Assembly (NCBI GenBank): GCA_947458455.1
Contig: CANGYJ010000004.1
Span: 124,001 to 188,000, forward strand
Origin: Verrucomicrobiaceae bacterium
Lineage (GTDB): Bacteria > Verrucomicrobiota > Verrucomicrobiia > Verrucomicrobiales > Verrucomicrobiaceae
DNA: 64,000 nt
Direction: 5' to 3'
The position numbers and the translations under genes are program-made. Shown piece after piece: positions 17,205 through 25,805 of this stretch. The notes under the pieces are model-generated. The model was not told the origin of the DNA. It did not search any database and was given only the letters and a program-made list of their open reading frames with translations. The stretch's first letter is position 1, and every line of letters starts with the position of its first letter.

Positions 17205-19448
17205 TCAATATCCCAAAAAGCTCTTCCTTCTGGCCTCAAAGCCCGCGGTGTCCACAGCCCAGGCTTCGATGACCTTCTTCCACGAGATTTCCGCTCGGAT
17301 GGGCTTCAGGCTTGAGCTGTGATTGAGCAGCGTGTTCACCTTATCCAAAGCGAAGGCCTTTGGATATAGCCGCTGAAGCGTGTAGGCAATGGCGATGCCG
17401 ATCTCGACAGGCTTCAAAGCTTCGCGATCCGTGATGGCGATGCGCACGCCGCCGCAGGTCTCACCCTTGAAGAGGCTCGTCGTGGGCGTGAAACGCACGG
17501 GCGTGAATTGCACACCGGCTAAGCCGAGTTTGTTTAGCTCATGCGCCAGCCGCAGATCATTCACATAGGGCGCACCGAGCACCTCGAAAGGCGTGTCCGT
17601 GCCGCGCCCCACACTCACGCTGAATTCCAACAGGCCGATGCCAGGATAAAGCAGCGCGGCATTCAGCGTGCGCATGTTGGGTGAGGGATTGATCCACGGC
17701 AGGCCGGTTTGGTCGTGAAGCATGCCGCGCTGCCAGCCCTCCACCGGGATGATCTTCAAATCGCCATTCAACGCACGCTCCGCATTCATCATCGCTGCCA
17801 GCTCGCCGGCGGTCATGCCATGACGCAGCGGGATGGCATGCGTGGCCGTCTGCTTTTCCTCATCGAGCACCGCCGGGCCTTCCACCGCGAGTCCGCCGAT
17901 GGGATTGATACGATCGAGCACAAAAAACGTCTTCTTCGCCTTTGCCGCCGCCTCCATGCATAGCCGCATCGTGCCGATGTAGGTGTAGAAGCGGCAGCCG
18001 ATGTCTTGGATGTCGAAAACGAGCGCATCGACATCCGCGAGCTGTTCTGGCGAAGGTGCCCGCCGCTCGCCGTAGAGGCTCAACACGGGCAGGCCGGTCT
18101 TCTTGTCCTTTGAATCGCCGATCTTCTCCTGATCCAGCTCACCGCGGATGCCATGTTCCGGACTGAAGAGCTTCACCAGCTTCACCTCCGGCGCATTCGC
18201 CAGCAGATCAATGGTGCTGCGTCGCTGCGCATCGATGCCCGTCTGGTTCGTGATGAGCCCCACCTTCAACCCCTTCAAATCCGCGAACTTCCGCCTCACC
18301 AGTACGTCGATGCCGTTTAGCACCGTCGGCACTTCTTTTTCATCTCGCGGCCATGGCGGGCCATTTGGGGCAAACGACATGCCTTGAGCCGCTGCGGTTC
18401 CGATCTCCTCATACAAATCCCGCACGCTGCCCTGACCATCGGGATGCAAACGTGAGCACATGAAGACCACGAAAGTCTTCGAGCCCGGCTCGATCCACAA
18501 ACTCGTGCCGGTGAAGCCCGTGTGACCAAACGAGCCGAGTGGATACAGCTTCCCGCGCGGCCGACTGTAGGTCGAATCGATGTCCCAGCCGAGGCCACGA
18601 CGCTCAAACACCGTCGCCACCGTGTGCGGCGAGGTCATGAGCTTCACCGACTCCGGCTTCAAAACGCCTGCACCACCTTCGAGAAGCATCCGCGCATACT
18701 TCGCCAGATCACCCGCCGAGGTGAACAAGCCCGCGTGACCCGTCACGCCGCCCATTTTTCGCGAGGTGGGATCATGCACCACACCGCGCAGCATCACGCC
18801 ATGCTCATCCTTCTCCGTCGGCGCGATGCGTGGCCTCCAACCCTCCGGCGGCACAAAGCACGTCGAATCCATCTTCAGCGGCTCGAAGATGTTTTTCGCC
18901 GCGAAGTCATTCAACGCCATGCCACTGACTTTGCGCACCACCTCGCCCAGCAGGATGAAATTGATATCCGAGTAGCGGAAGAAGCGATCCGGCGGTCCAT
19001 CTGGCTCCAGCTCGATGGCACGACGAATCCCGTTCTCATACCCACTCCACGCAGGTTCCTTTGGAATCCCCGGTTTCAGGCCAGAAGTATGCGTGAGCAG
19101 ATGCCGGATCGTGATTCCTGCCCGCATCTCCGGCAGGTAGCGCCGCACCTCCGCCTCCAACTCGATTTTGCCCTGCTCCACGAGCCGCATCACACTTGGC
19201 AGCGTCGCCACCACCTTCGTCAGCGAGGCCGCGTCGAAGATTGTATCCTGCGTCATCGCTTCCTTCTCTGGCACGAGCGCCCTTTGGCCTTCCACCATCA
19301 CGGCTTTGCGTTCGCCACTCTCGATACACACCACCGCTCCTTCGGGGTTATGTTTCGCCACAGCTTTCCGCAGCACCTCACGCACCGCGTCGAAGTCCTC
19401 CGCCATTACCAGACTCGTGAGAAGCCAGAGCGCAAAAAAACATTTCAT
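17205..19448 (-). CDS. Fusion of beta-lactamase-family serine hydrolase and NamZ (DUF1343) muramidase
   Basis: 747 residues with a signal peptide (MKCFFALWLLTSLVMA). Residues about 20-365 are a class C beta-lactamase/penicillin-binding fold: catalytic SLTK (S75, K78), RYSDINFILLG (YxN position) and FGHTGFTG (KTG position). From about residue 374 (VLNGIDVLVRRKF) comes DUF1343, the NamZ exo-beta-N-acetylmuramidase family (VGLITNQTG, LFSPEHGIRGE, VFDIQDIGCRFYTYI, WINPSPNMRT, YPGIGLLEF, SVGRGTDTPFE). NamZ removes MurNAc from the non-reducing end of peptidoglycan chains. An exported wall-recycling enzyme is likely, with the first domain perhaps trimming peptides or esters. Confidence 0.9.
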   Translation of the reverse strand: MKCFFALWLLTSLVMAEDFDAVREVLRKAVAKHNPEGAVVCIESGERKAVMVEGQRALVPEKEAMTQDTIFDAASLTKVVATLPSVMRLVEQGKIELEAEVRRYLPEMRAGITIRHLLTHTSGLKPGIPKEPAWSGYENGIRRAIELEPDGPPDRFFRYSDINFILLGEVVRKVSGMALNDFAAKNIFEPLKMDSTCFVPPEGWRPRIAPTEKDEHGVMLRGVVHDPTSRKMGGVTGHAGLFTSAGDLAKYARMLLEGGAGVLKPESVKLMTSPHTVATVFERRGLGWDIDSTYSRPRGKLYPLGSFGHTGFTGTSLWIEPGSKTFVVFMCSRLHPDGQGSVRDLYEEIGTAAAQGMSFAPNGPPWPRDEKEVPTVLNGIDVLVRRKFADLKGLKVGLITNQTGIDAQRRSTIDLLANAPEVKLVKLFSPEHGIRGELDQEKIGDSKDKKTGLPVLSLYGERRAPSPEQLADVDALVFDIQDIGCRFYTYIGTMRLCMEAAAKAKKTFFVLDRINPIGGLAVEGPAVLDEEKQTATHAIPLRHGMTAGELAAMMNAERALNGDLKIIPVEGWQRGMLHDQTGLPWINPSPNMRTLNAALLYPGIGLLEFSVSVGRGTDTPFEVLGAPYVNDLRLAHELNKLGLAGVQFTPVRFTPTTSLFKGETCGGVRIAITDREALKPVEIGIAIAYTLQRLYPKAFALDKVNTLLNHSSSLKPIRAEISWKKVIEAWAVDTAGFEARRKSFLGY

Positions 19449-19525
19449 GCTCCAGCCTAACGTGTCTCATCGGCGATGCGCTATGGCAAAAATGGCGGAT
19501 GCATCGACTTCCACCTCATCACGGC

Positions 19526-20137
19526 CTACTTCTCCTCCTCCCACCACTCCAGCAGCAGCTGGCGGGCGCGGTGGACGCGGCCTTCGACACCACGGATGGA
19601 GCAGCCGAGCACCTCGGCGCATTCTTTTTGGCTCAGACCTTCCATGGTCACAAGGATCAACGCAGCGCGGAGCTTCTCGGGCAGCAGGGCGAGGCCGCGT
19701 TGGAGCTTGTCGAGTTCGCCACGCCATTCGGCGCCGGTGTCTGGCGAGGGTTTCGGGCAGGCGGGTGCCTCCGGCATCTCCTCGAGCGTCATGGTGCTGT
19801 CGCGCTGACGGGTCGTTTTGGCCTTCGCCCGATCTCGACAGGCATTGAGAGCGATTTGATACAACCACGTCGAAAACCTCGAGCGGCTCTCAAACTCCGG
19901 CAGCGCCTGCCAAGCCCGCACAAACGCATCCTGGCAGGCCTCGCGGGCATCTTCCTCACAGCGTAGCCAGCGACGGCAAAAGCCGAGCAACCGCGCCTCA
20001 TGCTGCCGCACGAGCCATTCAAACGCGCCTGTGTCCCCCGCCTGCGCGGCGAGGATCTTTTCCTGCTCGATGTCCGGCCCGGCGGAGGCTTCCGCAGCTG
20101 GGAGCAAAAGGTCAGTGCTCGCGGGCGAGGCTATCAT
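19526..20137 (-). CDS. ECF RNA polymerase sigma factor, CnrH-like
   Basis: 203 residues. Region 2 is clear (GAFEWLVRQHEARLLGFCRR, CQDAFVRAWQALPEF, RFSTWLYQIALNACRDR), then an acidic linker and region 4 (LPEKLRAALILVTMEGLSQK, EVLGCSIRGVEGRVHRARQL). It directs RNA polymerase to a dedicated regulon. Last gene of a three-gene minus-strand unit, overlapping the upstream sensor gene by 26 bp. Order and sizes (96, 153, 203 residues) parallel cnrY, cnrX, cnrH of Cupriavidus metallidurans. The regulated efflux genes are not in the window. Confidence 0.9.
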   Translation of the reverse strand: MIASPASTDLLLPAAEASAGPDIEQEKILAAQAGDTGAFEWLVRQHEARLLGFCRRWLRCEEDAREACQDAFVRAWQALPEFESRSRFSTWLYQIALNACRDRAKAKTTRQRDSTMTLEEMPEAPACPKPSPDTGAEWRGELDKLQRGLALLPEKLRAALILVTMEGLSQKECAEVLGCSIRGVEGRVHRARQLLLEWWEEEK

Positions 20138-20573
20138 GAGTCCATTCGACGAGTTTGCGTGCCTGCGCCGGGCGCAGGTGACGCTTCATGGCAAAGAAAT
20201 GATCCAACGTGAGCCGTTGCAGCTGCGCCTGGCCTTGATTCAAGCGATCCAGCGCGGCCTTCATGTGTGCTTCATCGACATTGGCTGCGCCGATAACCTG
20301 CGCCAGCTCCACACCGGCGGCGCGGATTTGAGCTTTGAGCATCACACGACGCTGCTCGAACTCCCTTTCGATGGGATCGAGCTTGTCATGCTGCTCCGGT
20401 GTGATGTCGAGATGCTCATGCATCCACGCATGGAGATCCGTCTCCACATGGTCATTCGCGTGGCTCTCGCCATGACGATGCAGCGTCCAATCCGTGACGA
20501 GCCACGCGGTGAGGCCCGCGAGCACGCAGGAGATCAAAACCGACCCGAGCATCCATTTCGACCGCGAGTGCAT
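20112..20573 (-). CDS. Periplasmic metal sensor, CnrX/Metal_resist family
   Basis: 153 residues from ATG 20573, whose A and T overlap the stop of the upstream gene. One N-terminal membrane segment (MLGSVLISCVLAGLTAWLVT) and a helical periplasmic hairpin domain (ITPEQHDKLDPIEREFEQRR). The Ni/Co ligand pattern I recall for CnrX is present at matching spacing: HxxxH (H48, H52), Glu in IEREF (E69) and HxxxM (H125, M129). Known CnrX binds Ni or Co and releases CnrH from the anti-sigma CnrY. Ligand assignment rests on my reading of the alignment. A longer upstream frame exists but would overlap the preceding gene entirely. Confidence 0.8.
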   Translation of the reverse strand: MHSRSKWMLGSVLISCVLAGLTAWLVTDWTLHRHGESHANDHVETDLHAWMHEHLDITPEQHDKLDPIEREFEQRRVMLKAQIRAAGVELAQVIGAANVDEAHMKAALDRLNQGQAQLQRLTLDHFFAMKRHLRPAQARKLVEWTHDSLAREH

Positions 20574-20863
20574 CACAGAGGTCCTCCTTTGAAAAGCGGC
20601 ATGGCAGGCGGTTTGGCATGGATGGGGTCTTGGACGGCTTTTGACCATCCGATGAAGGCGGCGGTCGTAATGCCCGCGAGCAACGCCAGCATCACGATGA
20701 GGCCGGTGAGCATCCACCAGCGCCGAGCGCGGCCCGTATCCGTGCGCACACGCTGCATGATCGAGCCTTCCAAAGCGGCCGGCACCTCCGCCGGGGTGGC
20801 GGAGGCCGCGTGCTGGAGGAGGCGGCTGAGTTCGTCCTGAGTCATGGCGGCATGGTGGGGCAT
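20573..20863 (-). CDS. Small membrane anti-sigma factor candidate, CnrY-like
   Basis: 96 residues with three possible ATG starts within seven codons (20863 first). Cytoplasmic N-terminal part of about 50 residues (MTQDELSRLLQHAASATPAE), one transmembrane helix (WWMLTGLIVMLALLAGITTAAFIGW) and a short periplasmic tail. No strong sequence signature; identification as anti-sigma factor comes from topology and size (CnrY is 95 residues, single-pass) and from being first in an operon with a CnrX-like sensor and ECF sigma factor, with overlapping stop and start. Confidence 0.7.
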   Translation of the reverse strand: MPHHAAMTQDELSRLLQHAASATPAEVPAALEGSIMQRVRTDTGRARRWWMLTGLIVMLALLAGITTAAFIGWSKAVQDPIHAKPPAMPLFKGGPL

Positions 20864-20923
20864 GGCGTGAGAATTTCCCCTGCTTTTTTGCGCTTTGAAC
20901 GGTGCCGCCTACGTTCCCAACCC

Positions 20924-21565
20924 ATGGCTTCCAAACAAACCCGCATCCTCCTCGCTGACGATCACAGCGTCGTGCGCAGTGGTTTTCGGGCGCTGCTGGC
21001 GGCGCAGTGGGACATGGAGGTCGTCGGCGAGGCGTCGAATGGTCGCGAAGCCGTCGAGATGGCGGAAAAGCTCACGCCGGATGTCGTCGTGATGGATGTG
21101 ACCATGCCGGAGCTCAATGGCATCGAGGCTGCGCGCCAAATCATGAAGGCACTGCCAAAGACACGCATCCTGGCGCTGAGCATGCAGAAGGACGGCGTGT
21201 ATGTCCGCGAGATGCTGCGGGCCGGAGCGAAGGGCTATTTGCTCAAAGATTGCGATGAAAAGGACTTCCTCGCCGCCGTGCGTGCGGTGGCCGTCGGCAA
21301 AGGCTGGCTCAGTCCCGAGGTCAGCGACGCCGTGCTCGACGACTACCGGAAACACGTCACCAATCCCATCGACCTGCTTTCGCCGCGTGAACGCGAGGTG
21401 TTGCAACTGATCGCCGAGAGCAAAACGAACAAGGAGATCGCCACGGCGCTGAATTTGAGCGTGTACACCGTCGAAGCGCATCGCGGCCGCATCATGGAGA
21501 AGCTCAACCTGCACTCGATCGGCGAGCTGGTGCGCTTCGCCATCCGCAACGGCCTCATCGACTGA
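20924..21565 (+). CDS. NarL/LuxR-family response regulator
   Basis: 213 residues from ATG 20924 (the longer frame upstream overlaps the divergent operon and lacks homology). Receiver domain: LLADDHSVVRSGFR with the acidic pair, phospho-acceptor Asp in DVVVMDVTMPELNG, Lys in GYLLKDCDE. C-terminal LuxR HTH (LSPREREVLQLIAESKTNKE, LNLSVYTVEAHRGRIMEKL). The partner kinase starts 9 bp downstream. Divergent from the cnrYXH-like operon; whether they cooperate is unknown. Confidence 0.94.
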   Translation: MASKQTRILLADDHSVVRSGFRALLAAQWDMEVVGEASNGREAVEMAEKLTPDVVVMDVTMPELNGIEAARQIMKALPKTRILALSMQKDGVYVREMLRAGAKGYLLKDCDEKDFLAAVRAVAVGKGWLSPEVSDAVLDDYRKHVTNPIDLLSPREREVLQLIAESKTNKEIATALNLSVYTVEAHRGRIMEKLNLHSIGELVRFAIRNGLID

Positions 21566-21574
21566 TACTCCGCC

Positions 21575-22870
21575 ATGCGATTCTCCTTTCTCCGCATCAC
21601 CGAGAGCAACGTGCTCCGCGTGTTGGCGCTGGGCTTTTTGCTCGTGATGACCCTGCTCGGCGCAGCGGGGCTCATCGCCGTGCGGCAGAGCCAGCGCATC
21701 CGCAGCAGCGTGGCGGCACTCGCGCGTGACCAGCTCCTCATCGCCCGCCTCGTGCATGACGTGCAGATGGAGGAGAATGCGATGACCGAGGTGCTGCACC
21801 AGGTGGCGGAGTTTCATCCGGTGAGCCCTGACAACGACAAGCTGCTGCGCAATCTCGAGCAGAGCGATCTACAGCTCTCCCGGCTCGCTGATGAAGCCCG
21901 CGCCATCGCCGGTGAAAAAGTCTGGGTGGAGCTCGAATCGAGCGTGAAGGCCTTCACCGCCGAGGCTCGCAAGGTTCTGGCCACGCAGGCTCAGGTGCCG
22001 CGCGACAAGCTGGAGCTGCTCTTTCATCTGCACGATCACGTCGTCGCCTTGGTGAATGATCTCATCAAGAGCAGCTCCGATCGCCTCGCGGCAGCGGAAC
22101 GCCAGATCGAGCAGCAATCGCAGGAACTCGGCGATGATGCCGCGCTGCTCCTCGGCTCCAGTTTCATCCTCGCGGCCATTTGTGCGCTGCTGACCGTCGG
22201 CTTCACTCGCAAAAGCCTCCGCCGCATCCGCTGGCAGTCCGACGAGCTGAATCGCGTCTCCTGGCACATGCTGCAAACGCAGGAAGAAGCCGCGCGGCGC
22301 TTCTCGCATGAGTTGCACGACGAACTCGGCCAATCGCTCGCCGCCGTGCGCTCCAATCTCACGCGTGGCAGCACCCACGACCTCGATTCACTCCGCACCG
22401 ATTGCCTCCACCTCGTCGATGAATCCATCGCCAACGTTCGCGAGCTCTCGCAACTGCTCCGCCCCGTCATTCTCGATGATTTTGGCCTCGAAGCCGGCCT
22501 GCGCTGGCTGGCGGAAAAGTTTGCGCAGCGCACGCGGATCAAGGTGGACTACGACTCGACCTGCCCCGGCCGTTTTGCCGATGAAACGGAGACGCATCTC
22601 TTCCGCATCGCTCAAGAAGCGCTGACGAACATCGCCCGTCATGCCGAGGCCAAGCGCGTGACCATCCAGCTCGCTCTCGAAGACAGGCACATTCGTCTCA
22701 GCATCGTCGATGACGGCAAAGGCCTGCCTGCGGATGAGTCCGAAGCCCCCCCGAGCCTCGGCATGGTCGGCATGCGTGCTCGCGCCCGCCAATGCGGCGG
22801 CGAACTCAGCGTGACAGCCGCCCAACCGAGTGGGGTGCGCATTGAGGCCGTGGTGCCGCTGCAGCAGTGA
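21575..22870 (+). CDS. Membrane sensor histidine kinase (HisKA_3, NarX/UhpB type)
   Basis: 431 residues. Membrane segment 1 near residues 14-35 (VLALGFLLVMTLLGAAGLIAV), an extracytoplasmic helical sensor region of about 150 residues, membrane segment 2 (ALLLGSSFILAAICALLTVGF), then HisKA_3 with the phospho-acceptor His in ARRFSHELHDELGQS and a HATPase_c domain (FRIAQEALTNIARHAEA N-box, VDDGKGLP, LGMVGMRARA). Cognate regulator immediately upstream. The signal is not predictable from sequence. Confidence 0.92.
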   Translation: MRFSFLRITESNVLRVLALGFLLVMTLLGAAGLIAVRQSQRIRSSVAALARDQLLIARLVHDVQMEENAMTEVLHQVAEFHPVSPDNDKLLRNLEQSDLQLSRLADEARAIAGEKVWVELESSVKAFTAEARKVLATQAQVPRDKLELLFHLHDHVVALVNDLIKSSSDRLAAAERQIEQQSQELGDDAALLLGSSFILAAICALLTVGFTRKSLRRIRWQSDELNRVSWHMLQTQEEAARRFSHELHDELGQSLAAVRSNLTRGSTHDLDSLRTDCLHLVDESIANVRELSQLLRPVILDDFGLEAGLRWLAEKFAQRTRIKVDYDSTCPGRFADETETHLFRIAQEALTNIARHAEAKRVTIQLALEDRHIRLSIVDDGKGLPADESEAPPSLGMVGMRARARQCGGELSVTAAQPSGVRIEAVVPLQQ

Positions 22871-22965
22871 GGAACTCAGAGGAAAGTGAATAACTTATCC
22901 ACCGGTGGAGGTGATGCACGGTCCTCGCCGGGATTCAGCCGGAGCAGCATGGGCGCTCCGAAGGG

Positions 22966-23130
22966 CGCGGCAGCGTCGTGGAGTGCGGTGGCAAGCCTTG
23001 GCGCGACACCGCTGTCGTGTGCCGGACGGTGTTTTTCGACCTCAGAGCATTCTTCCCGCGCTCGACAGCGGTGTCGCCGATGCAAGGTGCCCTTGCATCG
23101 CTGCCACCGCACTCCAACGACGCTGCCGCG
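22966..23130. repeat. 165-bp nested palindromic element
   Basis: Outer arms CGCGGCAGCGTCGTGGAGTG... (22966-22994) and its near-perfect reverse complement ending ...AACGACGCTGCCGCG (23101-23130, one base indel), continuing into GCGGTGGCA/TGCCACCGC. A second pair GCGACACCGCTGTCG (about 23003-23017) and CGACAGCGGTGTCGC (23063-23077) lies inside, plus a hairpin GATGCAAG...CTTGCATC (23079-23099). The 284-bp gap between the kinase and the DUF2490 gene holds little else. No open frame of note. Confidence 0.85.
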
Positions 23131-23154
23131 ACATTTCAGAATTCCCACTCGCTT

Positions 23155-23898
23155 TCACTGCTTCCCGCCGAAGGGCCACTTCGACATGAGCCACACCGCG
23201 ACGGTGTGATTGTTTTCCCACACGACACCACCGCGACGCTGCACGGTCTGCTCCATGAAGCCGATCTCGAGCTTGGTCGTCGGGCTGAGCTGGCGACCGA
23301 GGCCGATGAAGGCGCGGTTTTGATCGAGGTAGTTCATGCTGACGTTGCTGCCGAAGTTGAGAAAGACCTCATCCCACAGGGCGAGATACCATTTCTTGTC
23401 ATCGCTGAGCGGGATGGTGGTACGCAGCATGTAGCGGAGGCGGTTTTCGTAGCGCCAGTTGGTCACATCGCCGGTGGCGGGGGCGACTTCGCCGATGCGG
23501 CGCTGCTCCAGGCGGAGGCGGTGGGTCAAGTCGAGGCCGAGGGCTTTATGCGTGTAGGTGGCCTGTTCCCAGAGTCGATGCTCGGGGAACTCGGCGGCGA
23601 CGGGAATATCACCATATGGATGAGTCTCGACCCAGGCGTAACCAGCGCTGAGGGTCAAAGCGGGGCTGAGGGTGTAATTGATACCGGGACGCAGGAGGAG
23701 TTGCTGCCAGTTTTCGCCCATATCGGCACGGCGAATTTGTGATTCGAGATGCAGGCCCCATTTGCTGCCGAACAGCGGATGATCGCCGACGTAGTTGAGC
23801 CAAAGGTTCTCATTCGACTCCGTGTGGTCGGCGGCGGAAGCGACGTGGGCAACGGTGAGGCCGGCGAGCAAAGCAGTGAGTAATAGACGGCGGATCAT
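23155..23898 (-). CDS. DUF2490 domain outer-membrane beta-barrel protein
   Basis: 247 residues from ATG 23898 with a signal peptide (IRRLLLTALLAGLTVAHVASA). The rest alternates in short amphipathic strands rich in Trp, Tyr and Arg (LWLNYVGDHPLFGSKWGLHL, LLLRPGINYTLSPALTLSAG, RLRLEQRR, WRYENRLRYMLR) and ends in VWLMSKWPF, consistent with a small outer-membrane barrel. DUF2490 has no known function. It follows the SulP gene on the same strand with an 85-nt gap and could be expressed with it. Confidence 0.75.
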   Translation of the reverse strand: MIRRLLLTALLAGLTVAHVASAADHTESNENLWLNYVGDHPLFGSKWGLHLESQIRRADMGENWQQLLLRPGINYTLSPALTLSAGYAWVETHPYGDIPVAAEFPEHRLWEQATYTHKALGLDLTHRLRLEQRRIGEVAPATGDVTNWRYENRLRYMLRTTIPLSDDKKWYLALWDEVFLNFGSNVSMNYLDQNRAFIGLGRQLSPTTKLEIGFMEQTVQRRGGVVWENNHTVAVWLMSKWPFGGKQ

Positions 23899-23931
23899 GA
23901 CGTGAATTTTGGGTAGCATGGCGAATGAGTT

Positions 23932-23959
23932 GGCGGCGGCGTTCCAGATCGCCGCCGCC
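23932..23959. other. Perfect hairpin between sulP and the DUF2490 gene
   Basis: GGCGGCGGCG (23932-23941) and CGCCGCCGCC (23950-23959) are perfect 10-bp arms around an 8-base loop. No T run follows on either strand, so it may be a weak attenuator, mRNA-stability structure or repeat rather than an intrinsic terminator. Confidence 0.5.
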
Positions 23960-24003
23960 TGTATATCAACACCAACTGGAAGTTATTATGAAATGAGAGC
24001 TGA

Positions 24004-25626
24004 TCAGGCGGTAGGACGAAGAACGCGTGCAGCGAGCGGGTGTGCGGACACAGGACGATGCAGATCAAGACCTTCGATGATAAGCTCGCGGTTTTCGAGC
24101 TTCCAGTCCTGGGCCATTTCTTCGAGCTTCTTGAGCACAGAATGATCGACGAGGCGGGTGCTGGAGAGATCAATCGTGACTTTAGGGTCCTTGACGGCGA
24201 GCAGTTTTTTGCGCAGCGGCAGCCAGTTGCTGAAGACGACTGATTTTTCCACGCGCATGACGGGATGACCGGCGACTTCACAGTGCGCCAAGACGGCGGA
24301 GGGTTTGAAGAGATTGCCAATGGAGGTGCCGCTGATGACATGGAGCACCAGTTTGGCGATGATGCCGGCGGCGATGCCGATGAGCAGATCAGTGGCGAGC
24401 GTGACGATCATCGTGACGATGAAGACGAAGAGCTGGCCTTTGCCAACGGCCCACATGTGATGAAATTCCTTGGGTGAGGCCAAATTGAAGCCGGTGAAGA
24501 CGAGCATGGCGGCCAGGGCGGCTAGCGGGATGTTATTGAGTAGCCACGGCACGCTGGCGACGAGCACGAGCAGGAAGGTGCCGTGCCAGAAGTTAGCCCA
24601 GCGGGTGCGGGCGCCGTTGTTGCGGTTGGCGCTGGAGCGCACGATCTCGGAGATCATCGGGATGCCGCCGATGCAGGAGACGAGGGTGTTAGCGGCACCG
24701 ACGGCGAGCAGGTCGCGGTTTAGATTCGTGCGGCGCTGCCATGGGTCTAGCAGATCGACGGCCTTGGCACTCAGCAGGGACTCCAGCGTGCCGACGAGGG
24801 CAAACATGACGATCCACTTGATGCTGGCCATGCTGGTGATGGCGGAGAAATCCGGGAAAGCCAGACCATTGAGCATGTTCATCGGCAGCGCGACGAGGTA
24901 CTTCGGACTCACGGCATATTCATGTCCGTGGAACTGATACATATGCTCATGCTGAATGTCGAAAACGAAGGCCAGCGGCGTGGCGACGAGCAGCACGATC
25001 ATGGGGCCTGGAATGGACTGCACGAGCTTGTTTTTGATGAAGAGGCGGCCAAACAGCAGGAGCAGGGAGATCAGGCCGATCAGTGCGATCTCTGGATTCA
25101 TGTTCATGATGCTGTGGGGGATCTCCGCGAGCAGTTCCAGCGGCTCCTTGGCATGAGCGGCCACGCCGAGGGCGACGTGCGCCTGCTTCGAGATGATGAT
25201 GACGCCAATAGCGGCCAGCATGCCGTGCACAGCAGCGACTGGGAAGAACTCACCGAGTGTACCCAATTTAAACGCACCAAAGAGCATCTGGATCGCTCCC
25301 GCGACGATGCCGATGGCGAGGGCCTTTTCATAGCCCAACTCCTGTACGGCGCCGAGAATGATGACGATCATGCCAGCCGCCGGGCCTTTGATGGTGAGCT
25401 CGGAGTTGCTCAGAAACGGAGTGAGCATGCCGCCGATGACCGCCGTGAAGATTCCTGCGATGGGCGGCACACCAGAGGCGATGGAGATGCCGAGGCAGAG
25501 AGGCAGAGCGATGAGGAATACGAGGAAGCCGGAGATCATATCCTTGCCCATGTGGGCTTTGAATCCGGCGAAGTTGCCGACGGGCTTTGGGCCGGTGACT
25601 GTGGTGGTGGGTGCAGGGGCAGACAT
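24004..25626 (-). CDS. SulP-family anion transporter with STAS domain (candidate bicarbonate transporter)
   Basis: 540 residues, 10-14 membrane segments and a C-terminal STAS domain (about 430-540; [20 protein letters not shown]). The N-terminal Sulfate_transp domain shows [40 protein letters not shown] and [20 protein letters not shown]. SulP proteins move sulfate, bicarbonate or other anions; BicA is the bicarbonate member. Here it diverges from dabA/dabB across about 180 bp with a large dyad. The context makes bicarbonate the best guess, though sequence alone cannot exclude sulfate. Confidence 0.88.
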   Translation of the reverse strand: MSAPAPTTTVTGPKPVGNFAGFKAHMGKDMISGFLVFLIALPLCLGISIASGVPPIAGIFTAVIGGMLTPFLSNSELTIKGPAAGMIVIILGAVQELGYEKALAIGIVAGAIQMLFGAFKLGTLGEFFPVAAVHGMLAAIGVIIISKQAHVALGVAAHAKEPLELLAEIPHSIMNMNPEIALIGLISLLLLFGRLFIKNKLVQSIPGPMIVLLVATPLAFVFDIQHEHMYQFHGHEYAVSPKYLVALPMNMLNGLAFPDFSAITSMASIKWIVMFALVGTLESLLSAKAVDLLDPWQRRTNLNRDLLAVGAANTLVSCIGGIPMISEIVRSSANRNNGARTRWANFWHGTFLLVLVASVPWLLNNIPLAALAAMLVFTGFNLASPKEFHHMWAVGKGQLFVFIVTMIVTLATDLLIGIAAGIIAKLVLHVISGTSIGNLFKPSAVLAHCEVAGHPVMRVEKSVVFSNWLPLRKKLLAVKDPKVTIDLSSTRLVDHSVLKKLEEMAQDWKLENRELIIEGLDLHRPVSAHPLAARVLRPTA

Positions 25627-25686
25627 AGTGGAGTGGGGAGATATTTCGGGACGCTGCTATTCATCGCACCGGCGCTGCCGCCAAAA

Positions 25687-25768
25687 CATCCCCTCGGCAG
25701 GGTATTCTCATCCCCGGTTGGGGGTATCCCCCTCCAGTCGTGACTGAATACCCCCTCTCAAGGGGATG
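25687..25768. promoter_or_regulatory. Large nested dyad in the divergent sulP/dabA promoter region
   Basis: CATCCCCT (25687-25694) pairs with AGGGGATG (25761-25768); inside it GGGTATTC (25700-25707) pairs with GAATACCC (25746-25753); the centre holds CCCCGGTTGGGGGTATCCCC. Symmetric arms 5-7 bases apart suggest an operator for a dimeric or tetrameric regulator, or a cruciform, controlling both directions. The regulator is not known. Confidence 0.6.
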
Positions 25769-25805
25769 GCAGGGCCGATTGAACTGGCCTTTGTTGGTGA
25801 TCATC

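Noticed and set aside
25740..25805. Earlier GTG start of dabA
   Set aside because: It lies in the middle of the promoter dyad, and the extra 22 residues do not resemble a DabA N-terminus. GTG 25806 was preferred, with some doubt.
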